64,000 nt of DNA from CAWABB01 sp963701735 (GCA_963701735.1 CAVPBI010000002.1:1-64000), one strand, 5' to 3'. Counted from the stretch's first letter, positions 1 through 10,304 are shown. The notes: generated by a model not told the origin, from the letters alone. Numbers and translations: made by a program.

Positions 1-2231
1 GCCCTGCAGCTGGCGCTTCCAGAAATCCAGCATCGTCGTGTACAGATGCATCCGTGCGGGGTAGTCCGAGATGCCGTGACCGCGCATCGGGTACATCATC
101 ATTTCAAACCTCTTGTTGGCCTTGATCAACTCGTCCTGGAACGCCCACATGTTCTGCGGATGGACGTTGTCGTCGTACGTTCCGTGGACCAGGAGGATCG
201 TCCCGTGGAGGTCTTTGGCGTAGCGCAGGAGCGACGTCTGTTCATATCCACCCCTGTTCTCCGCCTCGGTCTTCATCGTCCGTTCGGTCCACTTGGTGTC
301 ATAGAAGCGCTGGTCGCTCACCCCCGCCACCTCGATGCCTGCCTTGAACTCCGCTGGAGCGCGTCATCCCCAGCATCGTGTACGTTCCACCGCCGCTCCA
401 GCCCCAGATCCCGACATTGGACGAATCGACGTACGGGAGCCGCTTCACCCACCGGACGGCATCGACAAGATCGTTCAGCTCGCCCTCCCCCATCAGCTGG
501 CCCAGAATGGTCTCCTCCAGAATCTTGCTGATGGCCGTGGCCGATCGGTTGTCCACCGCCACGATGATGAAGCCGTTCTGCACCAGGATATTGTCCCACA
601 CCCTGTTCGACCAGGAGTTCTCGACGGAGTGAGCATTCGGGCCCCCGTACACGCTGAAGATCACAGGGTACCGCTTCCCGGATTCAAGAATGCCGGGCTT
701 CAGGATCATGGCGGGAAGCGGGAACCCGTCCCGGGCGGGGATCTGGAGGAATTCGGGGACCGCAGCCTCGAACCGCTCGCTGAACGTCCGATTGGGCTCC
801 GCGAGCACACGAATCAGCGAGCCGTCGGAATCGAAGAGCCTCAACGACGGGGGGGTCGACCCGGAGGAGTACCTGTCAATCATCATATCGCCCCGCGGGC
901 TCATCGTGTAGTCATGGGTCCCGTCCTCCTTCGACATCCGCTCGAAATCCTTCCCGTTCACGCGCACGCGGTACATGTGACGCTCAATGGGGGATTTCTC
1001 GAGAGCGTTGAAATACACCCAGCCCTCCGCCTCGTCGATGGAGACCACGGCCTGCTCCAATCCCTGGTTGCTGGCCCGATCCGGATGCATCGACCACTGG
1101 CCGGACGTCACGGGGTTCACCAGCGTCCCGTCCATGGTGTACCGGTACAGATGAAGATAACCGGTCCGCTCCGACGGCCAGAGGAAATGCTTGCCATCCT
1201 TCAGGAAGTAGAAATCGTCCAGCACGCTCACCCACGACTCGCTGGATTCGGTGAGTACCGTGCGCGCGGCCCCGGTCTGCCGGTTGACGAATACGAGCTT
1301 CATCTCCGTTTGCAGGCGGTTCAGTGTCCGGACGGCGAGCGTGGAGCCGTCGGGCGTCCATCCCACGCGGGCGATGTATTCGTAGGGGATCCCGGAGAGG
1401 TCGGCCCAGGTGATCTTCCCGGACTCGATCTCGATAATGCCCACGCGGACGCGCGGGTTCTTCTCGCCGACCTTTGGATACCGCTGGGTGATGACGCGCG
1501 GCGTCCACGGCTTGAAATCGACCCAGTGCTGAATGCTGACACCCGACTCATCCGTCTGCAGGAACGCGATGGCTCTGGAGTCCGGGGACCACCAGTAGCC
1601 CATGTCCCGTCGGGCAAACAGCTCCTCCCAGTACAGCCATGAGAGGGTTCCGTTCAGCAGGCTGTCTGTTCCGTCCGATGTCAGCCGCCGCTCCGCTGGA
1701 GCGTCGATGAGCGCTCACGTAGAGATCGCTGCCGCGAACGTACGCGGCACTCCGTCCGTCGGGCGACATGCGCGGGCTCTTTTCTGGACCGGGATTCGAA
1801 GTGACCCGCAGGAACTTCGAGCCTGGCAGGTCAAGGGCGAAGAGATCACCCTCGATCGTATAGAGTCCCCGCGTCCCCTTTTCGTCCAGCTCGGAAGGCA
1901 TCGATATCCGCCGCGGGGCCTTCTCCTCTCCGAGAATCGAGCGGATCGACCCGAGCGCTGCGGCAGTGTCGACGAACGGGCGGAGCTTGCCGGTCCGGGG
2001 ATCCATAACCTCAAGGCGCCGTTCTGCCTGGGGCTTTGCCGGATCATCCCAGAGCAGCGACCCGTCAGGCATCCAGCGCCACTGCGGCAGTGCGCCGATC
2101 CGATAGGACTCGGGGCTGTTCATCCATTCGATGGTCAGCTTCTCCTTCTGCTGGGAGAGCAGAGAAGAAGGGACAGCGATAAGAAGACACAACAGCAGGC
2201 CGATGGCGGCCCGGAGACGGCGCGCAGCCAT
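1..2231 (-). CDS. Secreted S9 family peptidase (dipeptidyl peptidase IV-like), partial, two frameshifts
   Basis: Serine exopeptidase of the prolyl oligopeptidase clan, probably periplasmic. The start at 2231 gives a signal peptide (MAARRLRAAIGLLLCLL...) preceded by GGGAG. A beta-propeller-like region follows (WSPDSRAIAFLQTDESG), then the alpha/beta hydrolase domain with the nucleophile motif GWSGGG near 390-410. The charge-relay Asp (GTYDDNVHPQN) and His (MRGHGISDYP) are in a third frame between 1 and 355. Frame changes are needed near 1,690-1,715 and near 350-360; all three pieces match the family in order, so this is one gene. The reading runs off the window at position 1 close to the expected C-terminus (LDFWKRQLQG). 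It is a secreted peptide-scavenging enzyme, not obviously linked to its neighbours. Confidence 0.85.
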
Positions 2232-2344
2232 TGCGTGGAACTCCCACAAGGTGAAAGAGAACGGGTGTGCGAGAACAGGATCCCCTGCCGCCGGCTCCGT
2301 CCGCGTGCGTGCGAGGAGCCTGCGCCAGGGGCAGAGTGCGCGAC

Positions 2345-3737
2345 CTACACGGTCCGCGAGAATACCGGTTTGCCGGACGTCATCGAGGGCAGGTACGCGT
2401 CAAAGCACATCGCAATGTTCCGGAGCAGAAGGCGTCCCGCCCCGGGGATGGTGATCTTCACGGGCGTCACTTCCACGAGCCCGTCGGCCTCGAATTCTTC
2501 GAGCGCCTGCAACGACGATTCAAAATACTGCTGAAAATCGACGCCGAACTTCTGCTCCACCGACGGAATGTCCAGCTCGAGGTCGCACATGAGCCGCATG
2601 ATGACGTGCTTCCGCAGCGTGTCGTCCCCGGTCATGCGGTACCCGACGCGGGTCGCCAGCCGGCCTGCATCGATCGCCCCGTAGTACTCCTTCAGGTTCT
2701 TCTCGTTCTGGGCGTAGCTCGTTTGGAAATGGCTGATCGACGACATGCCGAACCCGTAGAGGTCGGCGTTGGACCGCGTGGAGTAGCCCTGGAAGTTCCG
2801 GTACAGCGTCTTCCCGCGCTGCGCCCGCGCGAGTTCGTCGTCCGGTTTCGCGAAGTGATCCATGCCGATATACTCGTACCCGTTCGAGCAGAGCTCCTCG
2901 ATCGTCATCTTGAGGATCTCCAGCTTCTGCTCAGGCGTCGGGAGATCTTCCTGGTGGATCAGCTTCTGGTGCGGCTTGAGCCACGGGACGTGCGCATAGT
3001 TGAAGACGGCGATCCGGTCGGGGCCGTACTCGATCACGCGCCGGACGGTCTCCCTGAACGTCGACACCGTCTGGAACGGCAGCCCGTAGATGAGGTCGAG
3101 GTTGATGCTCTGAAACCCGAGCTCGCGTGCCCAGCGGTAGACCTCCGCCGTCATGGCTTCGGGCTGGATGCGGTTGACCGCCTCCTGGACCCTGACGTTG
3201 AAGTCCTGGACGCCCATGCTCATCCGGTTGAAGCCGGACTCGCGGAGGGCGACGAGATGCTCCCGGTGCAGTTCGCGCGGATCGACCTCGACGCCGATTT
3301 CTCCTTCGCGGTCGACGTGGAACAGGCGCATGATCGTGCCGGCCACGTCGGCAATCTGGTCAGGGAACAGATGCGTCGGTGTGCCTCCGCCCCAGTGCAG
3401 CTGCACCACCCGGCGATCCGGGCGCGAGCAGCGGGGCGATCATCTCCATTTCACGCTTCAGGTACGCGTTGTACTCTTCGATGCGGGCACGGTCGCGCGT
3501 GACCATCATGGTGCAGCCGCAGAAGTAGCACAGCGTGTCGCAGAACGGGAAATGATAATAGAGGGAGAGATCGGCATTCACGCCAGGACCGTTGGTGGCG
3601 ACGATTTCGTCGCGGTAGTCCGCGGCCGTGAACGCATCCTTGAACAGCGGGGCGGTCGGATAGCTGGTGTACCGGGGGCCGGGACGATCGTACTTCTTCA
3701 GCAGCGCGAGATCAACGTTGGCGAACGAACTTCCCAT
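2345..3737 (-). CDS. hemN: Oxygen-independent coproporphyrinogen III dehydrogenase, frameshifted
   Basis: Radical SAM enzyme that decarboxylates coproporphyrinogen III to protoporphyrinogen IX without oxygen, in the cytoplasm. The start at 3737 follows a strong GGAGGAGAGG ribosome site. The SAM [4Fe-4S] motif is C66-x3-C70-x2-C73 (FCDTLCYFCGC), preceded by the family signature GPRYTSYPTAP; VVQLHWGGGTPTHL and the HemN C-terminal region (YSTRSNADLYGFGMSSIS) follow. One frame change near 3,410-3,425 separates the halves; both are full matches, so a sequence error is likely. Length (about 464 residues) is normal for HemN as opposed to the shorter HemW. It would supply heme for the large cytochrome set in this window. 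Confidence 0.9.
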
Positions 3738-3817
3738 CCTCTCCTCCAGCCGGGTCGTCAAAGAACAGGGTGTGAAATAACCTACGCAGTTCCGGGCCGA
3801 TTCGCAAGGAATGCGCC

Positions 3818-4282
3818 TCAGCCCTGTTCGACGATAATCGTGGGATTGACTTCTACTATAGAGGCGATCGAATTCGCGACCAGGCAGTGCTTCTCTGCCT
3901 CCCTGAGGAGCCCGTGCACGACGGTTTCCGCCCCGGCCGCAGGAACCCCGATGGTAGGGAAGATGACGATACGGGTAAACCGGTAATCGCCATCGATGAA
4001 CTCAAGGACGCCGTTGGCGTGGGAGGTGTAGGACACCACCTGCACGGAGTGCTGCGCTGCGTAGGCGAGAAAGGTCTGCATATGGCAGATCTCCACCGCC
4101 GCGATGAACAGGTCTTCCGCGCTCCACTCGTTCGGGTTCCCCTTGAACTCACGCGGGGTTGACACCCGGATGGGCGGCTTCCCGTTGGCCGTCGCCGTCC
4201 CCGAACGGTCCGAGTGCCAGGCGACGGATGTCCGGAACGTGAACGCCTTCTGGCGCGTCTTTGAATGGTCGGTGGTTTCCAT
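3818..4282 (-). CDS. OsmC/Ohr family protein
   Basis: A 154-residue protein of the OsmC family, thiol-dependent reducers of organic hydroperoxides in the cytoplasm. Both conserved cysteines are visible, in VEICHMQTFLAYA and in EKHCLVANSIA, as is the preceding NPNEWSAEDLFIAAVE segment. The spacing fits the YhfA/OsmC-like subgroup more than Ohr. It starts 2 bases after the leuD stop and may be carried on the same transcript. Its substrate is not evident. Confidence 0.85.
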   Translation of the reverse strand: METTDHSKTRQKAFTFRTSVAWHSDRSGTATANGKPPIRVSTPREFKGNPNEWSAEDLFIAAVEICHMQTFLAYAAQHSVQVVSYTSHANGVLEFIDGDYRFTRIVIFPTIGVPAAGAETVVHGLLREAEKHCLVANSIASIVEVNPTIIVEQG

Positions 4283-4283
4283 A

Positions 4284-4790
4284 TCAGGGGCGAGCCTGCT
4301 GCGTGCGATCGACGAGCCGGCGCCGCGTGTACGCGATCAGCCCTCCGGCATCGATGATGGCCTGCCGGGCGGGCGGCAGGGGTTCCACCACATGTGTCTC
4401 GCCCGTCGTGCGGTTGATGACTTCCCCCTGCGTGACCTCAAGATCGTCTCCGACGCTCCCCCTCACCCCGGGTGCAGCGATCACGCGGAGGCCGAGGTTC
4501 ACGGAATTCTGCAGGAAGATCCGGGCGAACCCTTCTGCGACAATGACCAGGCGATGGCCGAGGAGAGCGGAGACGGCCTGTTCGCGCGAGGAGCCGCAGC
4601 CGAAATTCTTTCCCGCAAGCAGGATGCTCCCGGCCGCTACGCTGCCGGATGTGAGCGCCGCGTTGAAGTCGGTCATGTCCGCAAATGCGAACTGCGGCGT
4701 TTCCGAAGGAAGCACGGTGGCCATGTAGCGGCCGGGGTAGATGACATCCGTGGAGATGTCGTCGCCGAGCATCACAACAACCTTCGCCAT
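4284..4790 (-). CDS. leuD: 3-isopropylmalate dehydratase small subunit (LeuD/aconitase swivel domain)
   Basis: A swivelling-domain subunit of about 168 residues that pairs with LeuC to isomerise 2-isopropylmalate or a related 2-hydroxy-dicarboxylate. The substrate-loop motif GCGSSREQAV is intact and the N-terminal DDISTDVIYPGRYMA is typical of the short archaeal/bacterial LeuD2 type. The ATG at 4790 shares one base with the leuC stop (TGATG), so the two are translationally coupled. Because the operon also holds an HMG-CoA-lyase-like enzyme and a CoA-transferase and lacks leuA, the substrate could be citramalate or another homologue. Confidence 0.88.
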   Translation of the reverse strand: MAKVVVMLGDDISTDVIYPGRYMATVLPSETPQFAFADMTDFNAALTSGSVAAGSILLAGKNFGCGSSREQAVSALLGHRLVIVAEGFARIFLQNSVNLGLRVIAAPGVRGSVGDDLEVTQGEVINRTTGETHVVEPLPPARQAIIDAGGLIAYTRRRLVDRTQQARP

Positions 4791-6085
4791 CAGCTCATCC
4801 CTCCTTTGCGGGGATCGGTGATCACGCCCGTGACCGCCGACGCGGCGGCCACTGCAGGCGAGCAGAGATACACTTCGGAATTCGGGTTGCCCATGCGGCC
4901 CTTGAAGTTCCGGTTGGTTGTGGAGAGCGCAGTCTCCCCGTCGCCGAGAGCGCCCTCGTGGACGCCGAGGCAGGGGCCGCATCCGGGGTTCATCACGACG
5001 GCGCCGGCGCGCATGAAGTCGGCGACGAGCCCGCGCTCGACAGCCTGCTGATAGATTCGCCCGGACGCCGGGAACACGAGCATCCGCGTGGTCGGGGCCA
5101 CCGTGCGGCCGCGTACGAGCGAGGCCGCGACCTCGAGGTCATCCAGCCGGCCGTTCGTGCACGATCCGATGACGACCTGGTGGACCTTCGTGCCGGCGAC
5201 CGCGTCGAGGCTCTTCACGTTGTCCACGGTGTGCGGACAGGCGATCTGCGGCTCGAGGCCGCTGACGTCAATGTCGATCACCCGCACGTATGAAGCGTCG
5301 GCGTCCGGCAGGACCGGCGTCACCGGATCCTTGACTCCCGCTTCCTCACGCAGGTAGCGCTCCGTCTCTGCGTCCGCGGGCACGATGCCTGCAGTCGCTC
5401 CCGCTTCCACCGACATGTTGCAGATGACGAGCCGGCCGGACATCGGCAGCGTGCGGATCGTCTCGCCGTGGAATTCGAGCACCTTGAAGTTGGCGCCCTG
5501 AGCGGTGAGCGTGCCGATCAGGTGGAGGATCAGGTCTTTCGGTCCGACGAACGGCTTGAATCTGCCCCGCACGTTCACCTTGATCGTTGCCGGAACCTCG
5601 ACATTGACCGCGATGCCGAGCGTCCAGACACTGGCCATCTCCGTTGCACCGATCCCGAACGCGAACGCGCCGAGCGCGCCGTGGCTGGTCGTGTGCGAAT
5701 CGGTACCCACCACGACCGCGCCGGGCCGCACGTAGCCGCTCTCCGGAAGGATCTGATGGCAGATGCCCCCGACATCGCCCCTGATGTCGTGGAATTTCCG
5801 TATGGCATGCCGGGCGACGAACTCGCGTACCTTCTTCTGGTTGCTCGCGGTCTTGGGCGACTCCGCAGGGACGCGGTGATCGAAAATGATGGCGACCCTC
5901 ACCGGATCCCAGATCGCGGGCTCGAGGCCCGTCCCCTTGTAGACCTCCAGGAACTGGTTCACCACCAGCGCGGCGTTCTCATGAGACATCGCCAGGTCGA
6001 CGGCTGGTTCCACCACGTCGCCGGCTGTGACGGCGACAAGCCCTGAGGCACGCGCCAGAATCTTTTCGACAACTGTCATACCCAT
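4790..6085 (-). CDS. leuC: 3-isopropylmalate dehydratase large subunit (LeuC/homoaconitase type)
   Basis: Catalytic [4Fe-4S] subunit of an isopropylmalate isomerase-type hydro-lyase, 431 residues, the length of the short LeuC2/homoaconitase class. The cluster cysteines lie in GSCTNGR and NPGCGPCLG; the histidine-rich active site shows as VVGTDSHTTSHGALGAFAFG. ATG at 6085 (MGMTVVEK) is chosen because GGAAG lies 9 bases upstream; ATG 6079 is an alternative. It is 64 bases downstream of the CoA-transferase gene and overlaps leuD. The members of this family (LeuC, homoaconitase, citramalate/methylmalate isomerase) cannot be told apart by eye, so the substrate is open. Confidence 0.9.
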   Translation of the reverse strand: MGMTVVEKILARASGLVAVTAGDVVEPAVDLAMSHENAALVVNQFLEVYKGTGLEPAIWDPVRVAIIFDHRVPAESPKTASNQKKVREFVARHAIRKFHDIRGDVGGICHQILPESGYVRPGAVVVGTDSHTTSHGALGAFAFGIGATEMASVWTLGIAVNVEVPATIKVNVRGRFKPFVGPKDLILHLIGTLTAQGANFKVLEFHGETIRTLPMSGRLVICNMSVEAGATAGIVPADAETERYLREEAGVKDPVTPVLPDADASYVRVIDIDVSGLEPQIACPHTVDNVKSLDAVAGTKVHQVVIGSCTNGRLDDLEVAASLVRGRTVAPTTRMLVFPASGRIYQQAVERGLVADFMRAGAVVMNPGCGPCLGVHEGALGDGETALSTTNRNFKGRMGNPNSEVYLCSPAVAAASAVTGVITDPRKGGMS

Positions 6086-6149
6086 ACGAGTTCTTCCTTC
6101 ATGGCACGATGAATCGCGCGACGGCGATGCCGCGCGAACGGAACGGGCG

Positions 6150-7349
6150 TCACACCGACCCGGCCTTGCGAAACGCCTCGACATCGCCCTCGGTGTAGCC
6201 AAGGCCCAGGAGGACATCCCGGGTGTGCTGCCCGAGCGTGGGCGGCGGCGCCTCCAGCGTCCCCGGGGTCTTTTCAAACTTCGCGGTCATGTGGAACAGC
6301 GGGATCTCTCCGATGCCGTCCACCGATACCCGCCCGAATGTCCCGCGATGCTCGACCTGCGGCTGCTTCACGGCCGCATCCAGCGTGAGGATCTCCCCCG
6401 ACGGGACATCGTGCTCGTTCAACACCGTCACCCAGTGGGCGGTCTCCCGCCCGGCAAGCTTTTCCTCCAGCAGCGGGGTCAGGGCGTTCCGGTTCTTCTT
6501 GCGCGCATCGCGCTCCTTGAACCGCGGATCCTCCTTCAACCCGGGGACGCCCAGCACGTCGGCAACGGCCTCCCACTGCTCCTGCTTGTTGGCCGCGATG
6601 TTGATGAAGCCGTCCTTCGTGCGGAACATCCCGGACGGCGCGGCGGTGAAATTGTCGTTCCCCAGGAGCACGGGGTGCTGTCCGCCAATCATGAGGTTCG
6701 CCACCACCCATCCCATGAGCGGCATGATGGAATCCAGCAGGGCCACGTCGATCGACTGCCCCTCGCCCGTGCGTTCGCGGTGATACAGCGCGGCCATGAT
6801 GGCAAACGCCGCGTTGAGGCCGCCGACCGTGTCGCACACCGGGAATCCGGCGCGCAGCGGATTCAGCCGCTCGTCGCCGTTGATGGCCATCTCGCCGCTG
6901 AGGCCCTGAATGATCTGGTCATACGCGGGCTTCAGCGCGTCGGGCCCGGTCTGCCCGAAACCGGAGATGGCGCAATAGACCAACCGCGGGTTGATCTCAC
7001 GCAACGCCGGGTAGCCAAGCCCGAGACGGGTCATCACGTCCGGGCGGAAGTTCTCCACGACGACATCGGCCGTGGCAACGAGCTTCCTGAAGATGGCTTT
7101 CCCGTCGGGCGTCTTGAGATTGAGCGTCAGCGACTTCTTGTTCGCGTTTTGCGCGAGGAAGCTGGTCCCCATCAACATCTGGTTGTACTTCGGGACGCAG
7201 CCGAGCTTTCTGGCGAGGTCGCCGTCCTTCGGATTCTCGATCTTGATGACTTCCGCCCCGAGCAGCGCGAGGTGGAGCGTCGCGAACGGCCCGGAGAGGA
7301 CGTTCGTCAGGTCAAGGACGCGCACGCCCTGAAGTGCTTTTGTGGTCAT
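6150..7349 (-). CDS. CaiB/BaiF family (class III) CoA-transferase
   Basis: Class III CoA-transferases move CoA between carboxylic acids. This 399-residue protein has the N-terminal signature GVRVLDLTNVLSGPFATL, LLGAEVIKIENPKDGD and ENFRPDVMTRLGLGY. The catalytic Asp is expected in GFPVCDTVGGLNAAF, followed by RTGEGQSIDVALLDS. It lies between the HMG-CoA-lyase-like gene and leuC, all in one direction. This suggests that it activates or releases the acid handled by those enzymes (citramalate or mesaconate type, or HMG); that is inference from position only. Confidence 0.9.
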   Translation of the reverse strand: MTTKALQGVRVLDLTNVLSGPFATLHLALLGAEVIKIENPKDGDLARKLGCVPKYNQMLMGTSFLAQNANKKSLTLNLKTPDGKAIFRKLVATADVVVENFRPDVMTRLGLGYPALREINPRLVYCAISGFGQTGPDALKPAYDQIIQGLSGEMAINGDERLNPLRAGFPVCDTVGGLNAAFAIMAALYHRERTGEGQSIDVALLDSIMPLMGWVVANLMIGGQHPVLLGNDNFTAAPSGMFRTKDGFINIAANKQEQWEAVADVLGVPGLKEDPRFKERDARKKNRNALTPLLEEKLAGRETAHWVTVLNEHDVPSGEILTLDAAVKQPQVEHRGTFGRVSVDGIGEIPLFHMTAKFEKTPGTLEAPPPTLGQHTRDVLLGLGYTEGDVEAFRKAGSV

Positions 7350-7383
7350 ACGGCTTTCAGAATAGTGATGCCCCGGGTATCGG

Positions 7384-8298
7384 TCACGCGTGCATTGGCT
7401 GGTGTGCGATCGGACCGGTGCGATAGATCGTGCCGGGCATCTCGCGCGCAAAGAACTCCGCGATCCGCCGCGCAACGCCGATCAACGGATCCAGCGACAC
7501 GTCCATCCGGAGGCCCATGCGATGAAGCATGTGCACCAGGTCTTCGGTCGATACATTCCCACCCGCGATCTTCGTGAACGGACACCCGCCGAGGCCGGCC
7601 ACGGAGGATTCGAACGATTGCACGCCCGCGTTCATTGCCGCGTAGCAGTTCGCGATCGCCATGCCGTACGTGTTATGGAAGTGGCAGGCAAGCTCGAGGC
7701 CGTCGTCGATCGCGTGGAGGTTTTCATAGAGGCGCTCCACCTGGTCCGGCGTCGCATGTCCGGCGGTGTCCGCGAGGCTGATGTTGCGCAGTCCTGCGTC
7801 GACGTACCTCCGGACGATGCCCAGGACCCGTTCCTGCGGGACCGGCCCTTCGTATCCGCAGCCGAACGCCGACTGGACGGACACCTGCACCTTCGCTCCG
7901 GAATCGGTGGCGGTCTTTGCCATCGCGATGATCCGTGTGGTCGCTTCGGCAATGTTCATGCCGGTGTTCTTCATGCTGTGGGTCTCGCTGGCGGAGACCC
8001 CCATGCAAAACATGTGGACCCCGCATGCGAATCCGCGCTCAAGCCCCTTCTCGTTCAGCACGAGGGCAGACAGCGTCACTCCCTGCGGGATCCGACCCGC
8101 CAGGGCGGGGAAAAGTCTGTCGGTGTCGGCCATCTGCGGAACTCTCGTCGGGTGGACGAACGAACCGACCTGGATCACATCCAGGCCCGTTCCGGCGAGG
8201 GCTTCCAGCCACTCAACTTTGGTCTCCAGCGGCACGGTCGCGGACTCCATCTGCAGTCCGTCCCGCATGCCGACTTCGTGGAGTACGATCTTCTGCAT
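7384..8298 (-). CDS. Hydroxymethylglutaryl-CoA lyase-like enzyme
   Basis: TIM-barrel aldolase of the HMG-CoA lyase family, 304 residues, cleaving a 3-hydroxy-3-methyl acyl-CoA to acetyl-CoA and an oxoacid. The family residues are present: metal/acid site HEVGMRDGLQ at the N-terminus, metal histidines in CHFHNTYGMAIAN, and the loop SVAGLGGCPFTKIAGGNVST carrying the catalytic Cys. The start at 8298 (MQKIVLHEVG) puts the protein at normal length. True HMG-CoA lyase and relatives acting on citramalyl-CoA cannot be separated by these motifs. Neighbouring LeuCD and a dehydrogenase make the second option worth testing. Confidence 0.88.
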   Translation of the reverse strand: MQKIVLHEVGMRDGLQMESATVPLETKVEWLEALAGTGLDVIQVGSFVHPTRVPQMADTDRLFPALAGRIPQGVTLSALVLNEKGLERGFACGVHMFCMGVSASETHSMKNTGMNIAEATTRIIAMAKTATDSGAKVQVSVQSAFGCGYEGPVPQERVLGIVRRYVDAGLRNISLADTAGHATPDQVERLYENLHAIDDGLELACHFHNTYGMAIANCYAAMNAGVQSFESSVAGLGGCPFTKIAGGNVSTEDLVHMLHRMGLRMDVSLDPLIGVARRIAEFFAREMPGTIYRTGPIAHQPMHA

Positions 8299-8433
8299 CC
8301 TCACCCTCGTGGTCTCACGTTGAGTACAGGGATCGAGTCCCCGGGCCATGTCCTCCGGGTTCACCGGGAACTGGATGCCGGTTGCCAGGGCATCTCATGC
8401 TGGCTCCCGGGGCACTTCATTCAGGTTCGCGGT

Positions 8434-9699
8434 TCACTTCTTTCCGCTTCTCTTCTTCGCCTTTGCCTTCGCGTGAGCCGGCTTCGCCCTTCTCGCGAGC
8501 CGCTTCGCCGCGCCGCCACCTTTCTTCCCTCTTCCCTTGATCGCTTTCGCCGCCCGCACCACCTTCGCGGTTTCCGAGGCTCCCAGCTTCCCGGCGATCG
8601 CTTCCGCCATCTGCATCGTGGTCGCGCTGCCGCCCATGTCGTATGTGCGGACGTTCCCCTCTTTGATGACCGTGGCGGTAGCCTGCTCGAGCTTCCGGCC
8701 CTTCTCCCCCTCTCCCAACCAGTCCAGCATCATCTTCGCCGCGAGGATGGTGGCGATGGGGTTGACCTTGTACTGCCCCGCATATTTGGGGGCGGAGCCA
8801 TGCGTCGGCTCGAACACCGCGAGCTTCGTGCCGATATTGCCTGAGCACCCGAAGCCGAGGCCGCCGACCATCTGCGCACACAGATCGGAGATGATGTCGC
8901 CGTAGAGATTCGGCGCGACGAGGACGTCATAGTTGAACGGATTCTTCAGCAGCCACATGCAGATCGCATCGATGTTGGCTTCGTCCATCTGGATGTCCGG
9001 GAATTCCCTGGCGACCTGCTTCGCCTCTTCAAGAAAGAGACCGTCGGTCGCGCGCACCACGTTCGCCTTGTGGACAATCGTGACGCGCTTGCGCTTGTGC
9101 TCGCGGGCAAACTCGAAGGCCGCGCGGGCGATCCGGGCCGAGCCCTTGCGCGTGTTGATCTTGCAGGAGACGGCGTACTCCTCGGGTAACAACCCCTTGA
9201 ACGCGCCAAACGGCTTTGAGAGCGAGCCGAGCGTCTCGGCGAGCGCCGGAGGAACGGGGGCAAACTCGACGCCGGCGTACAGGTCTTCCGTGTTCTCGCG
9301 GAAGACGACCAGGTCGATCCCTTCCTTGAAATTCAGCGGATTCCCCGGATAGGCCCTGGTCGGACGGAGGCAGATATACAGATCGAACAGCTGGCGCATT
9401 CTGACGATCGGTGACCGGTACACGAGTCCGGTCCCGCGAAGGGACGGCGCGAGCTCCGCTTCGGCGGCCTTGACCGGTTTCGACGTAATCGCTCCGAACA
9501 TCGCCGCGTGGGATGAGCCGAGAAGATCGATGGTGCGCTTCGGGAGGGCGTCCCCCTCGCTGCACCAGAAATCCCAGCCGATGTCGCCGTGCGGATATGT
9601 TGCGTCAAGATGGAGCGCGTCCAGCACGAGGCGCGCGGCTTCCATCACTTCTTTGCCGATGCCGTCGCCGGGCAGCCAGGCGATCGAATACTGTGCCAT
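8434..9699 (-). CDS. Isocitrate/isopropylmalate dehydrogenase family enzyme with a lysine-rich tail
   Basis: NAD(P)-dependent beta-decarboxylating dehydrogenase. Visible are the N-terminal AWLPGDGIGKEV, the substrate segment YRSPIVRMRQLFDLYICLRP, the Arg-rich VFRENTEDLYAG, the metal-binding NLYGDIISDL and the cofactor loop HGSAPKYAGQYKVNPIA, which suggests NAD. The pattern is closer to isocitrate/homoisocitrate dehydrogenase than to classic LeuB. After the normal end (about residue 380) comes a tail of some 40 residues almost entirely Lys, Arg, Ala and Gly (for example KRLARRAKPAHAKAKAKKR), unusual for this family. It is the first enzyme of the HMG-lyase/CoA-transferase/LeuCD run. Confidence 0.87.
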   Translation of the reverse strand: MAQYSIAWLPGDGIGKEVMEAARLVLDALHLDATYPHGDIGWDFWCSEGDALPKRTIDLLGSSHAAMFGAITSKPVKAAEAELAPSLRGTGLVYRSPIVRMRQLFDLYICLRPTRAYPGNPLNFKEGIDLVVFRENTEDLYAGVEFAPVPPALAETLGSLSKPFGAFKGLLPEEYAVSCKINTRKGSARIARAAFEFAREHKRKRVTIVHKANVVRATDGLFLEEAKQVAREFPDIQMDEANIDAICMWLLKNPFNYDVLVAPNLYGDIISDLCAQMVGGLGFGCSGNIGTKLAVFEPTHGSAPKYAGQYKVNPIATILAAKMMLDWLGEGEKGRKLEQATATVIKEGNVRTYDMGGSATTMQMAEAIAGKLGASETAKVVRAAKAIKGRGKKGGGAAKRLARRAKPAHAKAKAKKRSGKK

Positions 9700-9731
9700 A
9701 GATGTCCGTTTCGTGGTTATGATCAGATGAA

Positions 9732-10304
9732 CTATGCCTTCCGCGCTCCCGCGGTCCGAATCTCGAGCGGATGCAGCAGCGCCTCCCCCGCTTCCACCCC
9801 GATACCAAGCCCGAGCCCGAGAAGCAGTCCGTCCACAAAGTTCTTGCGGAAGGCTTCCGCCGGGATCTCCGATGGCCCTGACAGCGACCCGATGAGCAGC
9901 GTCAGCAGCACGAACATCGCGCCGTACGTGAGCGAAACGACGATAAACCGGAACGCCCGCAACTGCGCCAGCCTTCGCTCGAACAGGTACGCGACGACGA
10001 TGACGGGGAGGTTCAGGCCGAAGGAGAAAATGACGGCTTGAAGTCGTGGGACGTAGGAGGTAGCGACGAAGAACTGTACCGCGCTCGCAACGACCGCCGC
10101 GGTGATCGCCTCCGAGAGGCCCCGGACGTGATAGAATGCAAAGATCAGTGCACAGCTGAAGCCGAACGACACAAACGCAAATCCCGGGCTGGTGAGGACG
10201 AACACGTCGCTCCCGTACAGCATCAGGCCGACGACCACCGCGCCGGCAAGACCCGCCAGCGTGATGACCAGGATACGGATCGCCGCAACGACATACTGCT
10301 TCAT
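9732..10304 (-). CDS. Hypothetical integral membrane protein
   Basis: A 190-residue protein with about five hydrophobic segments (LVITLAGLAGAVVVGLMLYG, GFAFVSFGFSCALIFAFYHV, AITAAVVASAVQFFVATSYV, AVIFSFGLNLPVIVVAYLF, LTYGAMFVLLTLLIGSLSG) and a GL-rich final amphipathic stretch. No family was recognised. It begins upstream of, and runs into, the dehydrogenase gene (32-base gap), so it may be the first gene of that operon. No catalytic motif can be seen. Confidence 0.7.
   Translation of the reverse strand: MKQYVVAAIRILVITLAGLAGAVVVGLMLYGSDVFVLTSPGFAFVSFGFSCALIFAFYHVRGLSEAITAAVVASAVQFFVATSYVPRLQAVIFSFGLNLPVIVVAYLFERRLAQLRAFRFIVVSLTYGAMFVLLTLLIGSLSGPSEIPAEAFRKNFVDGLLLGLGLGIGVEAGEALLHPLEIRTAGARKA

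Noticed and set aside
4104..8844. Long plus-strand frames opposite the leuCD, CoA-transferase and lyase genes
   Set aside because: They mirror high third-position GC of the minus-strand genes, are Arg/Pro/His-rich and match no family.
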